NCBI RefSeq assembly: GCF_963576615.1
Contig: NC_088714.1
Coordinates: 1,240,001-1,304,000, forward strand
Length of the DNA stretch: 64,000 bases
From: Watersipora subatra
Lineage: Eukaryota > Bryozoa > Gymnolaemata > Cheilostomatida > Watersiporidae
Direction of reading: 5' to 3'
The number at the start of each line of letters is the position of its first letter. The stretch's first letter is position 1. The notes beneath the pieces were generated by a model. The model was not told the origin of the DNA. It was given only the letters and a program-made list of their open reading frames with translations, and did no database searches. This document shows, piece by piece, positions 35,901 through 47,873 of the stretch. Made by a program: the position numbers and the translations under genes.

Positions 35901-36289
35901 ACATTTTTATTACTATTGATATCTTGAAGGATTCATCGCCTAGATGTAGGGAATAATTTAGTTAACTTATGAGTTGATTCTCTAACTGTATAATTTATGC
36001 TCGTACTTAACAATTTGGTTGTCTCGATTTTCTTCTGCGTGTCTTCTCTCATCTTTGTTTTCATGGTCTCAATAATCCCTTCATCATGCACAACTCTATT
36101 ACAAATTGGTCAAAGGTGCACAATCGTTGATTGTATTGTACTATTTCCATTGTGATCATCATTACGATGTAATAGAGTCAAGCGACAGCAGATGAGAGAC
36201 CAGACTACTGGCAGAAGCTCTCCGATCAGGATCGGACAATGCATCTCTGGTTTGCTGGCAAGTGCAAAGAAAACCCAAGTTGGTGTTGA
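14903..36289 (+). CDS. Tubulin-tyrosine-ligase-like (TTLL) family enzyme, whole gene
   Basis: ATP-grasp ligase of the TTL family, which adds amino acids (usually glutamate or glycine) to tubulin tails. The joined exons give about 515 residues from 15165 onward, plus 15 or 32 from the candidate first exon. In order: a hydrophobic segment FLLLVTLFIGCLTL about 30 residues into exon 15165-15413, which may anchor the protein in a membrane; LETGYLKHV; VMWAHDYPF; NKWPGSGYVTSKVSLA; LWVQKSNKHRGIRI (nucleotide-binding lysine region); FIQQYVDKPLIID and KKFDIGIYT; RFDFVLDDALEVYLMEVNMS (magnesium-binding acidic and Asn residues), PNLSSGHF; and a cysteine-containing C-terminus ending in a TGA at 36287. The membrane segment and cysteine-rich tail recall the group containing C. 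elegans ttll-15, recalled from memory and not tested. All junctions from 15165 on are GT-AG and in phase. The introns are packed with minisatellites and a LINE. The true start is the only weak point. Confidence 0.93.
15165..15413 (+). CDS. TTLL exon with membrane segment
   Basis: Acceptor TGCTTTGCAG, 83 codons, donor CAT|GTATGC, phase 0 at both ends. A basic stretch (RLSSRNLRHY) precedes the hydrophobic segment FLLLVTLFIGCLTL, the pattern of a signal anchor with the catalytic part on the C-terminal side. It ends in AWIKAKH, leading into the TTL fold. Confidence 0.82.
15470..15630. repeat. Imperfect 42-50-bp tandem array
   Basis: About 3.5 copies of TGCACATGACATGTTGTGGG with ACTTTATACAT and CATACCG. 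It begins about 55 bases after the donor of TTLL exon 15165-15413. Confidence 0.8.
15984..16013. repeat. Perfect 30-bp palindrome
   Basis: TAATAAACACAAGCT followed by its exact inverse with no loop. In the TTLL intron 15414-16243. Confidence 0.95.
16244..16408 (+). CDS. TTLL exon, start of the TTL domain
   Basis: Acceptor TTGATAG and 55 codons beginning LETGYLKHVTGVLESLGYS, then SDWNVMWAHDYPF, to CAC CAA AAG before GTTAGT. W-x-x-MWAHDYPF is typical of this TTLL subgroup. Phase 0 at both ends. Confidence 0.92.
17094..17213 (+). CDS. TTLL exon, N-K-x-PGSGY motif
   Basis: Forty codons after a CTTTTAG acceptor: VNKWPGSGYVTSKVSLATSS, then IRHIPKAFQLP to FKAY, before GTGAGT. The PGSGY and KAFQLP segments are hallmark TTL-domain sequences. 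A 15-bp tandem array begins about 30 bases beyond this donor. Confidence 0.95.
17246..18350. repeat. 15-bp tandem array, about 73 copies
   Basis: Unit GTTCTATTATACGCC. The left block (about 17270-17520) and the block at about 18130-18270 (unit GTTATATTATACGCC) are homogeneous; the middle is mixed. It fills most of the TTLL intron 17214-18556. Confidence 0.95.
18557..18632 (+). CDS. TTLL exon, K-S-N-x-HRGI motif
   Basis: Acceptor GTTTACAG, then AEAHPDTLWVQKSNKHRGIR and ITPVSG, with a split Gly codon at G|GTGAATG. This is the ATP-binding lysine region. The open frame upstream of the AG (18440-18556) shows no similarity to the family and is intron. Confidence 0.93.
19040..19660 (-). mobile_element. 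LINE 3'-end fragment (reverse transcriptase C-terminus)
   Basis: Minus-strand pieces RAVILRALLYGAKTGTVY, KKLHVVMMRQLLSKI and CKDKVKNIEIL (19334-19537) match the part after the catalytic site of non-LTR reverse transcriptases (YRAVVLxxLLYGAExW... LRxIxxIxWxDxxxNxEVL). Further on, KRNLGRPRLRYK near 19075 is the usual GRPxxR end. Frames are broken. It sits in the TTLL intron 18633-22124. Confidence 0.7.
19735..20345. repeat. 27-bp tandem array, left part
   Basis: About 22 copies of AGCTATAGTATATGTTATGT plus ATTGTATT, with length variants. It continues at 20847-21110 after an interruption. Confidence 0.9.
20345..20845 (+). mobile_element. Dispersed repeat interrupting a 27-28-bp array
   Basis: The array of GCTATAGTATATGTTATG units stops at about 20345 and resumes at about 20847. 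The intervening 500 bp includes TTTGGTCGTGGGCTGTATGA, found reversed at 45846-45875, plus repeated CTAATATTGCATTTCTC words. This is most likely an insertion. Confidence 0.5.
20847..21110. repeat. 28-bp tandem array, right part
   Basis: About 9 copies of AGCTATAGTATATGTTATGT plus ATCGTAAT. More uniform than the left part, and its own subtype. Confidence 0.9.
21405..21872. repeat. About 30-bp tandem array, 15 copies
   Basis: Unit CAGTCCTTTTGCTATTTATT plus AGACTATTCCT, with variation. It lies about 250 bp before the acceptor of TTLL exon 22125-22278. Confidence 0.9.
22125..22278 (+). CDS. TTLL exon, DKPL-KKFDIGIY motif
   Basis: Starts after CTTTCCAAG with GLDLSMGNTFIQQYVDKPLI, then KKFDIGIYTIITSISPLRIY and IIDHEFLLR. 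KFDIR/GIY is a core ATP-grasp strand of the TTL family. It ends AG|GTAACT, phase 2. Confidence 0.95.
22279..23700 (+). other. TTLL intron, no feature recognised
   Basis: AT-rich with dinucleotide TA stretches at about 23090-23340. An open frame on the minus strand (23367-23591) has no similarity. Confidence 0.5.
23701..23967 (+). CDS. TTLL exon, C-lobe of the ligase domain
   Basis: Acceptor TTTTTGTAG; reads FCYEEYYPFDASNVNKYIVA, then YTPIWEIPSLNKYY and FSQYLRDEGRDPSGIFQDIE to KNYHNK. The donor is AA|GTATGT; this choice rather than GTAAGT four bases later is fixed by the phase of the next exon. The donor is also the first unit of a 27-bp tandem array. Confidence 0.94.
23966..24375. repeat. 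27-bp tandem array starting at the TTLL exon donor
   Basis: About 15 copies of AAGTATGTATGTGAGACGG plus TATGGTAG. The first copy includes the last two coding bases and the real donor AA|GTATGTAAG. Later copies keep AA|GTATGT. Confidence 0.95.
25140..26020. mobile_element. TTAA fold-back element, copy 2
   Basis: Same left end (TTAA at 25140-25143, then AGGTTGACTTGCAAC), the same interior including the TTCGGGTTTTACCGAAG hairpin, and the same right end to GTTGCAAGTCAA, where the last few bases and the flanking TTAA are lost. It lies in the TTLL intron 23968-28162. Confidence 0.85.
26150..28150. repeat. 49-bp tandem array, about 40 copies, ending at a TTLL acceptor
   Basis: The unit runs CAATTATTCATCTTCTGTAC, CTACTCATCCATAGCAACCC, CACAATAAT. 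CAAGTACTC variants recur every three units (147 bp) in the right half, and an eight-unit block (392 bp) starting near 27000 is repeated near 27390. The last unit runs into the pyrimidine tract of the acceptor at 28162. Confidence 0.95.
28163..28229 (+). CDS. TTLL exon, magnesium-site exon
   Basis: Acceptor TTGTTCTCTTCTAG; completes Lys and reads NFFEMVRFDFVLDDALEVYL then ME, leading straight into VNMSPNLSS of the next exon. This is the F-x-x-D...E-V-N metal-binding core. Only 67 bases long, it sits directly after a roughly 2-kb array of 49-bp repeats. Confidence 0.95.
29186..29228. repeat. Perfect hairpin, 17-base arms, 9-base loop
   Basis: GATACTGTTAACCCAAG and its exact inverse around CGTCAGACA, followed by a further CCAAGCGTCAGAT copy. 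It lies in the 3' region of the LINE. Confidence 0.95.
29835..32024 (-). pseudogene. LINE ORF2 (endonuclease and reverse transcriptase) remnant
   Basis: The likely start MAVKICQKNINGM is at 32022-32024. Endonuclease pieces include ICSLYSPP and LIGDLNARHETRG (31400-31873). Reverse transcriptase pieces include SYRPITIRSYVGKTLERTLE and NTQHGFRQSRDTSST (30301-30726), FFGLQKAYDTVSHQGML (30050-30304) and LQYADDCIVLMSA with the catalytic YADD (29835-30053). The segments lie in different frames and a stop interrupts the N-terminus. Confidence 0.85.
32030..33032 (-). pseudogene. LINE ORF1 (Gag-like) remnant
   Basis: The open part 32658-33032 encodes MNEPLEKENKELKATLG and a Gln/Ser/Thr-rich stretch, beginning with a likely coiled-coil. 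Downstream minus-strand sequence around 32040-32260 reads pieces such as CTNNWTLGHSQNRC and LKCRNCNGKHSSNHNKC, two CCHC-like knuckles. The frame is interrupted between the two parts. Confidence 0.6.
34103..34311 (+). CDS. TTLL exon, VNMSPNLSS motif
   Basis: Acceptor TTCTACCAG; VNMSPNLSSGHFTRNRLLYE begins the exon, followed by QVVYNLLHVVGAATRVEHHS and a less conserved stretch to CVKHCADG. The Asn in EVN is the magnesium ligand. Phase 2 at a GG|GTAGGT donor. Confidence 0.96.
35501..35627 (+). CDS. TTLL exon, cysteine-rich tail
   Basis: Acceptor GGAACTTTAG; encodes CKAVECRLCYPCMTSSYKEM and LQEAYLEHVNRRSTKRIMPP before ATG|GTATGT. Five cysteines within 14 residues continue the Cys pair of the previous exon, which suggests disulfides or metal binding in this subgroup's tail. 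Confidence 0.9.
36176..36289 (+). CDS. TTLL terminal coding exon
   Basis: Acceptor GTAATAG, phase 0, reading SQATADERPDYWQKLSDQDR, TMHLWFAGKCKENPSWC and TGA. The other open frame through this stretch is out of phase with the preceding exon. Acidic-aromatic content and two further cysteines fit the tail of the same protein. Confidence 0.85.
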   Translation, partial: SQATADERPDYWQKLSDQDRTMHLWFAGKCKENPSWC

Positions 36290-36943
36290 CGGCTGCGTCA
36301 CATACACACAACTTATGCTCCAGCCAATGCATTCCTTTCAGTGTGTAAGCTCATATCTACCTTCCCTTCGACATAATTCATATTTAAATTACATTCACAA
36401 TTAGTGAGTTTGACCAATTTTCTAGTTTAGTTTACAAAAACTAAATACAGTGTTTGTATTACCTCTTTTCTTGCTTAGGAAATACAATGTTTTATAGCCA
36501 CAGATCTGATTGTGTATAATTATTTTTTCTGACATCCAAACATTATTATTAGTATTTCTGCAATCTTGTTTATATACATATATATATATATACAGCTAAC
36601 ATTTGCATTAACTTGAGAATCTTCACTTTTACCTTCATGGCTCATTCAATCTGACACGTCTAATGTCTATTCACTATACTTTTTAATAGCAACATTTTAA
36701 ATGGAATTATATGCATTTTTTACACTGTATGTCAATACATGCATGGTTCTGAATCCTGTGCTGATTTGTCAGGTGAGATCACACACACGCACGGCGGAGT
36801 TTACATGCTTGTCTGTACATGTATGCTAGCATGCTTATGACCATACATGATACACCATTTCTGCACAATTATTTTAACAAATGCATATTAATGCATGAAT
36901 TGTTGTTGCCCACGTGGTAATGCATGATCTGTTAACTAGTACA

Positions 36944-36949
36944 AATAAA
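36944..36949 (+). promoter_or_regulatory. Possible poly(A) signal of the TTLL gene
   Basis: AATAAA about 650 bases after the TTLL stop codon, the nearest good match downstream. Position is the only support. Confidence 0.25.
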
Positions 36950-37539
36950 TCCTCATGTTACATGTGCGCAACTACGTATGTTAACATGTACATGATTATG
37001 CTAATATGCTAACATGTACATACATATGCTGCCATGTGCATGACTATATTAATACGCTAATAAGTGACTTATGCAAAATGTGTTTATATTTTGTAATCAA
37101 ATCTTTTATGAATGTGGTTTAGCGTTTATGTACACTAATCTCTTCAATTACAATGTACAAACAAAATTAGACACAAACAAATTAAGTAAAAGTAAGTTAC
37201 TTTCACAGAATTCTTACAACAAACTTCTACAATATTTAATAGCAATGTATTTTCAAATTAATTGCACACAAATTTATTTATGAAACAATACAAACATGGA
37301 TGAGCTATAATGCCAATGTAAATGCGTGAAAGTGCTAAGAACTTCAAAAGCCTAACGGTAGATTATCACCAGAGGAGACCGTTAGATCTGACATGACAAG
37401 CATTCCATAGTCCTGTACTGGTCTCGACTTACTGCAAAAACACAAATAAAAACATGTCAGGATGAGGAACAATGCAGCAAGTACTGGCGCATCGGAAGGC
37501 CAGCGTTGCATACCTATAAATGGAAGATAAAAAGTGAGG

Positions 37540-37848
37540 CAACAAGGTGCCAGACCTCCATGTCATACGTTTAGACAACAAGAAGATGCCAGACCTCCAT
37601 GTCATACGTTTAGACAACAAGAAGATGCCAGACCTCCATGTCATATGTTTAGACAACAAGAAGATGCCAGACCTCCATGTCATACGTTTAGACAACAAGA
37701 AGATCCAGACCTCCATGTCATACGTTTAGACAACAACAAGATGCCAGACCTCCATGTCATACGTTTAGACAACAACAAGATGCCAGACCTCCATGTCATA
37801 CGTTTAGACAACAACAAGCTGCCAGACCTCCATGTCATACAACTAACA
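37540..37848. repeat. 39-bp tandem array, 8 copies
   Basis: Unit GATGCCAGACCTCCATGTCA plus TACGTTTAGACAACAAGAA, with a CAACAACAA variant in the right half. Between the TTLL and YY1 genes. Confidence 0.92.
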
Positions 37849-38190
37849 AGTACAAATAGATGGTGCATGGTGAATATTCAGCCCGAGCCACCACAACATA
37901 TTCTGTTTTGGTTCTGAATATATCTAGTATAAATATAATAATATACGCATCATTAAACACTGAGATTCTACGAGTTATCAACTACCATTGGTGAATCACA
38001 TATTTTGTATTCAAAACAGTTAACGACAGCGATAATCGCTGTCAACTATCAACTTAGAATAGTTGTGGGTGTGGCTCCGCTGCTTGGGGCTTTACGCAAG
38101 AAACAGTCAATTGATGAACACATTAAAAATAGCATCAGCAACAAGCTAATGTCAACAGCCATTCAGAAAACTTTTGTATGACACATAGCT

Positions 38191-38798
38191 TTAACCCTTT
38201 GAATCCTGGCCATTCTTGTCGATGTGTGTCAGCAACCCTGGGCAATTTTTCCATTGATCGGAAGTTTTTAAACTTATTGAATATATCTAAATGTGCTCAT
38301 AATACAATTTTATTTGGTAAAACACTAGTAAAAAAAGTTGGGCAACCCACAGCTAATGTCATCAAACAGAAAAAAAAAGTATTTCACCATTATTCAGGCT
38401 AAAAGTATAAACATTCTTCATATTTTAAAAACCTCTAAAAATATTTACAGTATTATATCCATCGAGCACATGTTCATCATTTCATGCCTCAAAATACACT
38501 GGAAAATTATAATTAGTACCATTCTTCAAATTCTTCATTTGCATCACAATCATCCATGACCTACCAACGAACGAGTCGTATCGATTTTTTCGGAAATAAA
38601 GATATTTGAAAACTTACAAATGGAAGTAAAATTTCAGGTCTAACATCCAGTGCAAGAACTAATTTGATTGGTTTACACTGGTACGTAGAAACAGCTTTTG
38701 CAAACAGAGCCAAGTGAATGCCGGTAATTCAGCAGTTAGGGTTTCTGACACACCTTACACAATGCCGGAATAACGGCCGTCAGGGTTCAAAGGGTTCA
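38191..38798. mobile_element. piggyBac-like MITE
   Basis: TTAACCCTTTGAATCCTGG at the left and CAGGGTTCAAAGGGTTCA at the right are inverted. The TTAA target and CCCTTTG tip are typical of piggyBac ends (right target decayed to TTCA). About 600 bp with no transposase. Confidence 0.65.
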
Positions 38799-38919
38799 CC
38801 ATGTAAAATTAGCATATAGTTTAAGACTTTTAATTTTACATACTGTATAGTTGTTATTACAACAAACCTTTAGCTAATCGATGAATATAGAAAATAATAA
38901 TCACATAACTTTGACAGAG

Positions 38920-39290
38920 TAATTTTACTGGCCAATATTATAACTACACATGTAGCCCAGCAAGTTCATTGGTCAATATTACAACTACACATGTAGCCAA
39001 GCAAGTTCATTGGCCAATGTTTGATTTACATGGGTAGTCTAACACGATAATTGGCAAATACCGTAAAATCTTTAATTGAGCGCCATCGCGCTCTATTTTT
39101 TAAGCCTTCTCTTGTAGTGGCAGTCAAATAGAGGCGACGTTCAAATAGAGGCGACGTTCAATTAGGGGTTTTACGGTAATCCAACTGCACCGGTAGCCTA
39201 AAAAGGTCATCGGCCAATAATCCAACTGCACAAGTAGCCTAGGATCGATCATAGGAAGATCATTGGCCAATAATCAAATCGTGTGTATAG
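38920..39290. repeat. About 44-bp diverged tandem array, split by a MITE
   Basis: Repeats of TTCATTGGCCAATATTACAA plus CTACACATGTAGCC before 39058, and TCATCGGCCAATAATCCAAC versions after 39179. Confidence 0.7.
39059..39178. mobile_element. TA-flanked MITE inside a minisatellite
   Basis: TA CCGTAAAATC... GGTTTTACGG TA: perfect CCGTAAAA tips with a TA duplication, about 120 bp, with two tandem copies of AGGCGACGTTCAA. The flanking 44-bp array continues on both sides, so the MITE inserted into the array. Confidence 0.7.
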
Positions 39291-39522
39291 CCAGGTAGTC
39301 AAACAATAAAACAACTAGTGGCTTGTTTGTTCCTTTTTGCCACCCACCCAATATTAGGTGGGTCGTCTCTACCACCCACCGAACATTGGATAGGTGGTTG
39401 GCATTTGTCTTCTGAAGTAAATTTGTTTAGCGATTTAATCTTTTATTCTGTGTTTCCATGAGTTATCCCCTTTTCAATTTATATCCAATAGTTCATACCC
39501 CAATTGAGGGTATTCGACAGTA

Positions 39523-39528
39523 TTTATT
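39523..39528 (-). promoter_or_regulatory. YY1: Possible poly(A) signal of YY1
   Basis: Minus-strand AATAAA 66 bases past the stop codon at 39594, with another at about 39442. The spacing suits a short 3' UTR. Confidence 0.4.
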
Positions 39529-39593
39529 GTACAATAAAAAGGTTGTTACAGGAATTTACTGGTGATGAAGGCAGAAATTGCTATCCCATGATA

Positions 39594-42385
<2,792 letters not shown>

Positions 42386-42440
42386 TGTACTTTACTATTT
42401 ACACTAGATACAGAATTCCACTTGCCCTTGCGAACATCCG

Positions 42441-42452
42441 CACAGGAAGTAA
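42441..42452 (-). promoter_or_regulatory. ETS-like promoter site upstream of YY1
   Basis: The minus strand reads TACTTCCTGTG about 60 bases before the YY1 ATG, an ETS-family consensus (plus strand ACAGGAAGT) common in housekeeping promoters. It is a single short match. Confidence 0.25.
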
Positions 42453-44774
42453 ACTCCGGGTGATTTCCCTACAAGTAGGAGGTTGATAACATTAAAATAT
42501 CTGTACCAGGTATTAACTTCAAGTAGCAAACTCATTGTAGATTATCACACCTACAGTTTCTAACACATTTGCAGATATCTATCTATCTTTAATGTAAGAT
42601 TAAGCTAGCCTAGGTAGTACTCTAACAAACTACAATCAATCGGCATCTCAAAATATGAGATTACCTCACTATGTTGGTTTGATTGTGACAGATCACAGGT
42701 AAACAATATCGAGCAGAGTTAATGAGAATATGTAAAAGGGGGAGAGGGGGGAGTTCATCTAAATGATCTAATGCAGCGTGTTTTTCGGTATTAGTTAAAA
42801 TAAGCCTAATTTCTTTTTAAGCAATAGTAAGTCTTTCTATTTATTCCGGTTTTTGGTCTTTAATACTGTTATGCAACCTTAACTACTGATTGAACATTTA
42901 ATATAGGAGCAATTCTATATTTCGCAAACACACTCAAAAGATATGTTAAGGTTGAAAAATTAATGATGTAACATCTTGGAATGTTGACAGTTTTTCAAGT
43001 TTTGCGACAAAGTATAATCAACTGTGTTCATCTTTCTAATCATGACTTTTCCATTTAAATCGCACGTATTCATCTACTTAAACACGATTTTTTTGTTTTG
43101 GTCTATGACATGCATTAATTTTTTGAATAAATCAACAGTTCTATGTCAAAGTTTCCATACAATGGCTGCTCTACTTATTTTGTATTAGCAGTAGTCTTGG
43201 CTCACAGAAATAATCTACTTATTTTAGGCCATAATGATACAGTAGAATTTGGAAGGTTTTCACCTTTTGCTTTACTTTGGCCCACTTAAAAATTCATTTA
43301 CTATTTTTTCTTGCGTTAGCAATTTTTGTGCTGTAATGTAGGTTTGGTTTAGAAAACACGAACTATGACTGATGATCGTACTCTGTACTATGGCCTTTAT
43401 ATCAGTTGGGTATATGCATGGTGTGGATTTAGCATTCTAGCATTTGGGTCATCGTAGCACACTGCGAGCTTCAGTACCAACTTTATTCCCTTGACGATGT
43501 ACACATTTTAATGACTGTTGAGACATATGTCAAGAGCTCTGGCCTGACAATAAGGTTTTAAACCTATTTGATATGACACTACCACAGTCTCATGACAGCA
43601 GGTGGCCAGTGCTTTCTGTTGCTGTATAGTTGCTTTTTTTGTTTTGAACAAATGTAAAAACAAAGCAAACTAAAACAACTATGGAGTAATTTTTTTTTAA
43701 CGTGTTACCATGTTATGACAGCTTATTTCTTGCATAATACTCACACAATGCTGTAGGATATGTAAAAGGCAAAATACTGCATAATAAAACTAAGCATGGA
43801 TAAGAGACAAAGGTGATGCTAAAACAATACCTAAAACTGAATGATACCAAATCAGTATACTAACGCAGTCCCGTTGCCTTAACCCTTTGCGCACAGCGAA
43901 CCAATCCCCATGCAGCTCAACGAAATTAGGTTTTCATAGAGCTTTTTAAAATTCTTTCAATCATTTATAATTTGTGTTATAGCAACTAATGGCTTGAATA
44001 AATATGACCTGTACTGCTATTGTGAGGCTAATAATTGTGCTGAGCATGCATGTGCAAGCAGTCATATATGCACATAAATGTCACGAATGCAGTCAATGCA
44101 TTCATAAAAGTTCGTCAAATTTTCTGTGAAAACTTAAAAATGGCCAAAAACTCTTTCCGCTAAAAAGAATTGATTTTGATGCTGATATCGACTGGTGCAG
44201 CAGTGGAGAAGAATATTTTGGGTTATAAAACAGTGCAGGTAAAATTACAAGCCCAAGAAAAAGTGAAGTGATCGTGAAAGCAACATTGAGGTCGTAACCA
44301 GTACTGGAAGTCGAGAAGGTAATGATGCTAAACAAATTTATTCTTCATGTGCCATTTCTCTTTTTGCAAGCATTACAGTTATTGCTTGTTTACAATATTT
44401 CTTTTGAAAATGTTTATCTTTAACATTTGATAGAATATGATTATTCAAAATATAAATTTGCAAATTTATAGTATGCTATTTGATAATGCAATGCCATTTT
44501 CAAACCAGCATTTGTGATTAATTGAGGCTCATAACTGAACCTTCATTGAACATAAGAAGCAAGCTTGTTGCTGCAAACTGTAGCAACCACAAATCAATAT
44601 AATTAGTATAACAACACTGTTAAAAATATTTATAGAAACTAAAAATGCATTTAAATTTAGCATAATGAAAAATAAAATTCGTAGCTCTAATGAAGTTCTA
44701 ACTCAGATTATAAGATCTTCATGCTACATGTAGCTGCATGCAAAATATATCAGCTTGTAAAAAGGTTTTCCCAA
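42453..44774. other. YY1 upstream intergenic region
   Basis: No coding signal. TTAACCCTTTGCGCACAGCG at about 43879 looks like a lone piggyBac-type end; no partner end was found downstream. Confidence 0.4.
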
Positions 44775-44865
44775 CAAAGCTCAATCAAACCCCCCTCCCC
44801 CATATGATAGTCATCGTCTATCCTTGTGGAGATGTTTATATCATTGTGAAAATCGACAAGCACCA
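44775..44865 (+). mobile_element. Solo end of family 2
   Basis: AGCTCAATCAAACCCCCCTC, then CATATGATAGTCATCGTCTA and ATATCATTG, is a diverged copy of the right end of family 2 (compare 45679-45750) in the same orientation, about 120 bp before copy A. Confidence 0.55.
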
Positions 44866-44984
44866 ATCTCTAGCATTTGCCAAAACACAACTGTTGCTAA
44901 CCAGGTTGCGAACAAATGACAGCTAATATTTGCTTATTTGTGGGTCACTTAACCCCACTACAGAATAAAATCAACTGCATGTTC

Positions 44985-45750
44985 TCTGTGCTAGCCTGGG
45001 TTTCAGAGCCAACACAGTTCTTGTGGGGCAGTCGCGTAGCCTTGTTAGGTTTTGGAAAACAAGACTCGCTGTTATCGTGTCATTAGCTCATTTAGTCAGT
45101 AGACCCCGCAGTTCACAATAGCAAACCTTGAATTTCTACAGCGTAGGGGTAATACCTAGCCGGAAAAATTGATCCATGGAAAATAAAACATTTCAAATTA
45201 CCTATTTTTACCAATTTTGTGATTGGTAGGGGTCGTAATATATACATGTATGCTTAAAGTTAAATAGATTTTACCCGAAATCACCCGAACAAAGTCTTTT
45301 TTCCCTAGTTTTTGATTAATATTTTGTCACCCCTAATCTAAAATGACTAAGTCTTTCATCGTTGTCCAATTGTTTGACCTGGCCAATAAGATGGGACAAC
45401 AGGCAAAGCTGCGCGGTGTAGTTTTCATCCTAAAAATCTAAATATAAAACCTAATTTGAACGATTTCGCAATGGCGAATATTAATATCACGAATGCTTGT
45501 GAATGGCAACTGACTGATAATAACGGTGACAATATAGGGCAACTATATTTTTGACAACAAAATGAAACCAAACAATCAGTAAAATAAGTACAATGGTTCA
45601 TAATATTTGTAAATTTACAAGGGGCTTTATTCAGCATATTTCTTTGTTCTGGTGCTATGTTCGGGTTCATTCCAACGGAGCTCGATCATTAAACCCCGCC
45701 CATATGATAGCCGTTGCCTATCCCTGTGGGGTGGTTTTATATCATTGATA
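44985..45750 (+). mobile_element. Inverted-repeat element family 2, copy A
   Basis: From GCTAGCCTGGGTTTCAGAGC to the end around CCGCCCATATGATAGCCGTT this copy matches, in reverse complement, the element at 59868-60690. Its left terminal repeat is not clear. No transposase was recognised. Confidence 0.7.
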
Positions 45751-45761
45751 TTCACAAGCAG

Positions 45762-46082
45762 ACCTGCCAATCCAAGAGTGGGGCAATGCGTGAGATTTGG
45801 TTTTGGGGCAATTGATGTTCAATGATAGTATATATACTAGAAATTCCACTGTCATACAGCCCACGACCAAAGTAATAATGGAAAAAAGAAAGGGTACTGT
45901 TGGTTGTTGAAAAGGTAGTTCTCAGCAGGAATTGACAGAGTATAATGTAAATGAGACTTGTTTGAGATGATATAAAATAAATTTGAGGGAATTGTGGAAA
46001 TTGGGGCAAAAATCTCACGCCTTTTCATTTTTTCTTTGGGGTGATTGCGTGAGTCTCACGCCCAATGCGTGAGTTGGCAGGT
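45762..46082. mobile_element. Small inverted-repeat element (ACCTGCCAA ends)
   Basis: Starts ACCTGCCAA and ends TTGGCAGGT, with inner copies of CAATGCGTGAG at both sides. The octamer TTCACAAG flanks it at 45751-45758 and 46086-46093, a possible target duplication. Its middle (about 45815-45950) matches 20715-20845 in reverse. Confidence 0.6.
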
Positions 46083-47820
46083 ATGTTCACAAGTGTCCTT
46101 CTCGACAAGATTACGTTATTTGTATCTGGACGTAGAGAATAGCCGATTGATTTCAGAGTTAAAGAGCGCTTGATAGGCCACTTTCTTCGACGCAAACTCT
46201 AGCAGTATCGTCTACAGACACGCACAAGCCACGGGTTTCATCTCCGAGAACCGCAAGTATGGAGCATTGAGCGCTGCAAAGCATTCAGTTTGGATTGTCA
46301 ACTTTTATGGTGATATATTTATCAAATTTGATATTTAACAAAAATAGTACGAACAGATAATTGATAGTTCGAAACTACAAAACTTCGTAGGCTTTTATTA
46401 TAAGAATAAGTCGTACCTAGTATTGCTGCAGTTTCGTTTCTAGAGCAGAATAAACAACGTTTGAAAAGATAAAAGCTCGAATGAAATCATTAAAACAAAA
46501 TATAAATACTATTACAAAACATTTTTTCATTCAACGTCCATGTGGTGTAGCTAAATTGGAGCAGAAGTAAGGTTAGATTACGCAGTAATTCACGTCGATT
46601 ATGAAAATACCACAAAAAGAAAAAACAAAATAGTCCAAGTAGAACAAATAGCTAAACATGTTTTTAGAAGGTAAAATACGCCGTAGAAATAACGATGTTG
46701 TTAACAAAATTAATTTGTTTACTCGGACTATTTTTACAATGTAGTCTTTGTCACTTTTCACTAGCTTTCGTGCAAACGACGAGTATTCCGATAAGTTTTA
46801 TTTATCCATGCGTACATAGAAGTTAATCTAACTAGACGACAAGACTCGAAGCCTTTGTCGGACGATTTTATGTTAACCCTCGCGCATAATTATATTGAAG
46901 CGCCTAGTTAAACTCCCGTTAGATATATGCAATGAACTAGAACTTAGTCATTGGCAACATCTGACCATTTTAATCGAAGAAAAAAGACGGTATAGGAAGC
47001 CTACGTGATCTCGCTATAACTAGTCCAATAGTTTACCCAGTTATTTTTGCTTAATTAATCATTTTAACAAATTTAACGTTTGCTGTTTATGTTTTTATAT
47101 ATCGTTTTAATGGTATACTAACATTTTATCGTGTAACTCCTGATTTTTGACAATGACACAAGATAAGTCCCTTATAGATGTATGGGGGATATGGAGGTTT
47201 AGATCTTTCTATGGCAATTAAGTATTTTAGCTTATTGTGGTACAGTTATTGTAGCAGTAAAGCTAAGTATAACGATGAAGTTTTGACTTTGGGCAATGAA
47301 GACTGGGAAATGTGACTTAATGTTGCTGCGGCCTGTCATCTTTAGTAGTTAAGTATCACATTGATGCTGTTATATTCTGCTAAGCACATCTAGCACGATT
47401 GCAAAAATGGTTATAAAAAATAAAAATTTTAAAGAAGAGTTCTACATACTTTCACAATTTGAATGAAGGCTGTTCAGGTGTTTAATCCGTTTGCAAGATT
47501 TATAAAAGCCGGCTCCGGAGGGAGGTCAACATTACTTAAATATCTCCCACTATATAAAAACTAAATTACATAGAAAAAGTTAACTAAATAAAAAAATGAA
47601 CAAATGTTGGTATTGTCTTTTCTCTTAATTAATTTGTATGTTGTGGTGGCTGTAAGTCGAGGTTTGGTTTTATTTGTTATTATTAGCAGCATGTGTTATT
47701 GTATTTTACTAGATTTGCTCTGTAAATCGTAAACTAAGGTTCAATATGCACATTGCATATCAGTCATTTTACTTGATTCAAGGTGTGTTTTGTATAACCA
47801 GTCTTAATTAAGGTTTTCTC
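46083..47820. other. DEGS1 upstream region
   Basis: No coding signal or repeats recognised. It should contain the promoter and a non-coding first exon, given the acceptor at about 47820. Confidence 0.4.
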
Positions 47821-47873
47821 TTATCAGTTACATTACCAAAAGAACCCCAGAGCCGATAACTCCACACGTAGAC

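Noticed and set aside
36192-36404. Frame starting MRDQTTGRSSPIRIG
   Set aside because: Out of phase with TTLL exon 35501-35627; the overlapping frame from 36176 joins correctly and ends in TGA.
39311-39410. CCACCCACC/GGTGGGT inverted words as a structural element
   Set aside because: The arms are only about 7 bases and partly shifted; too weak to call.
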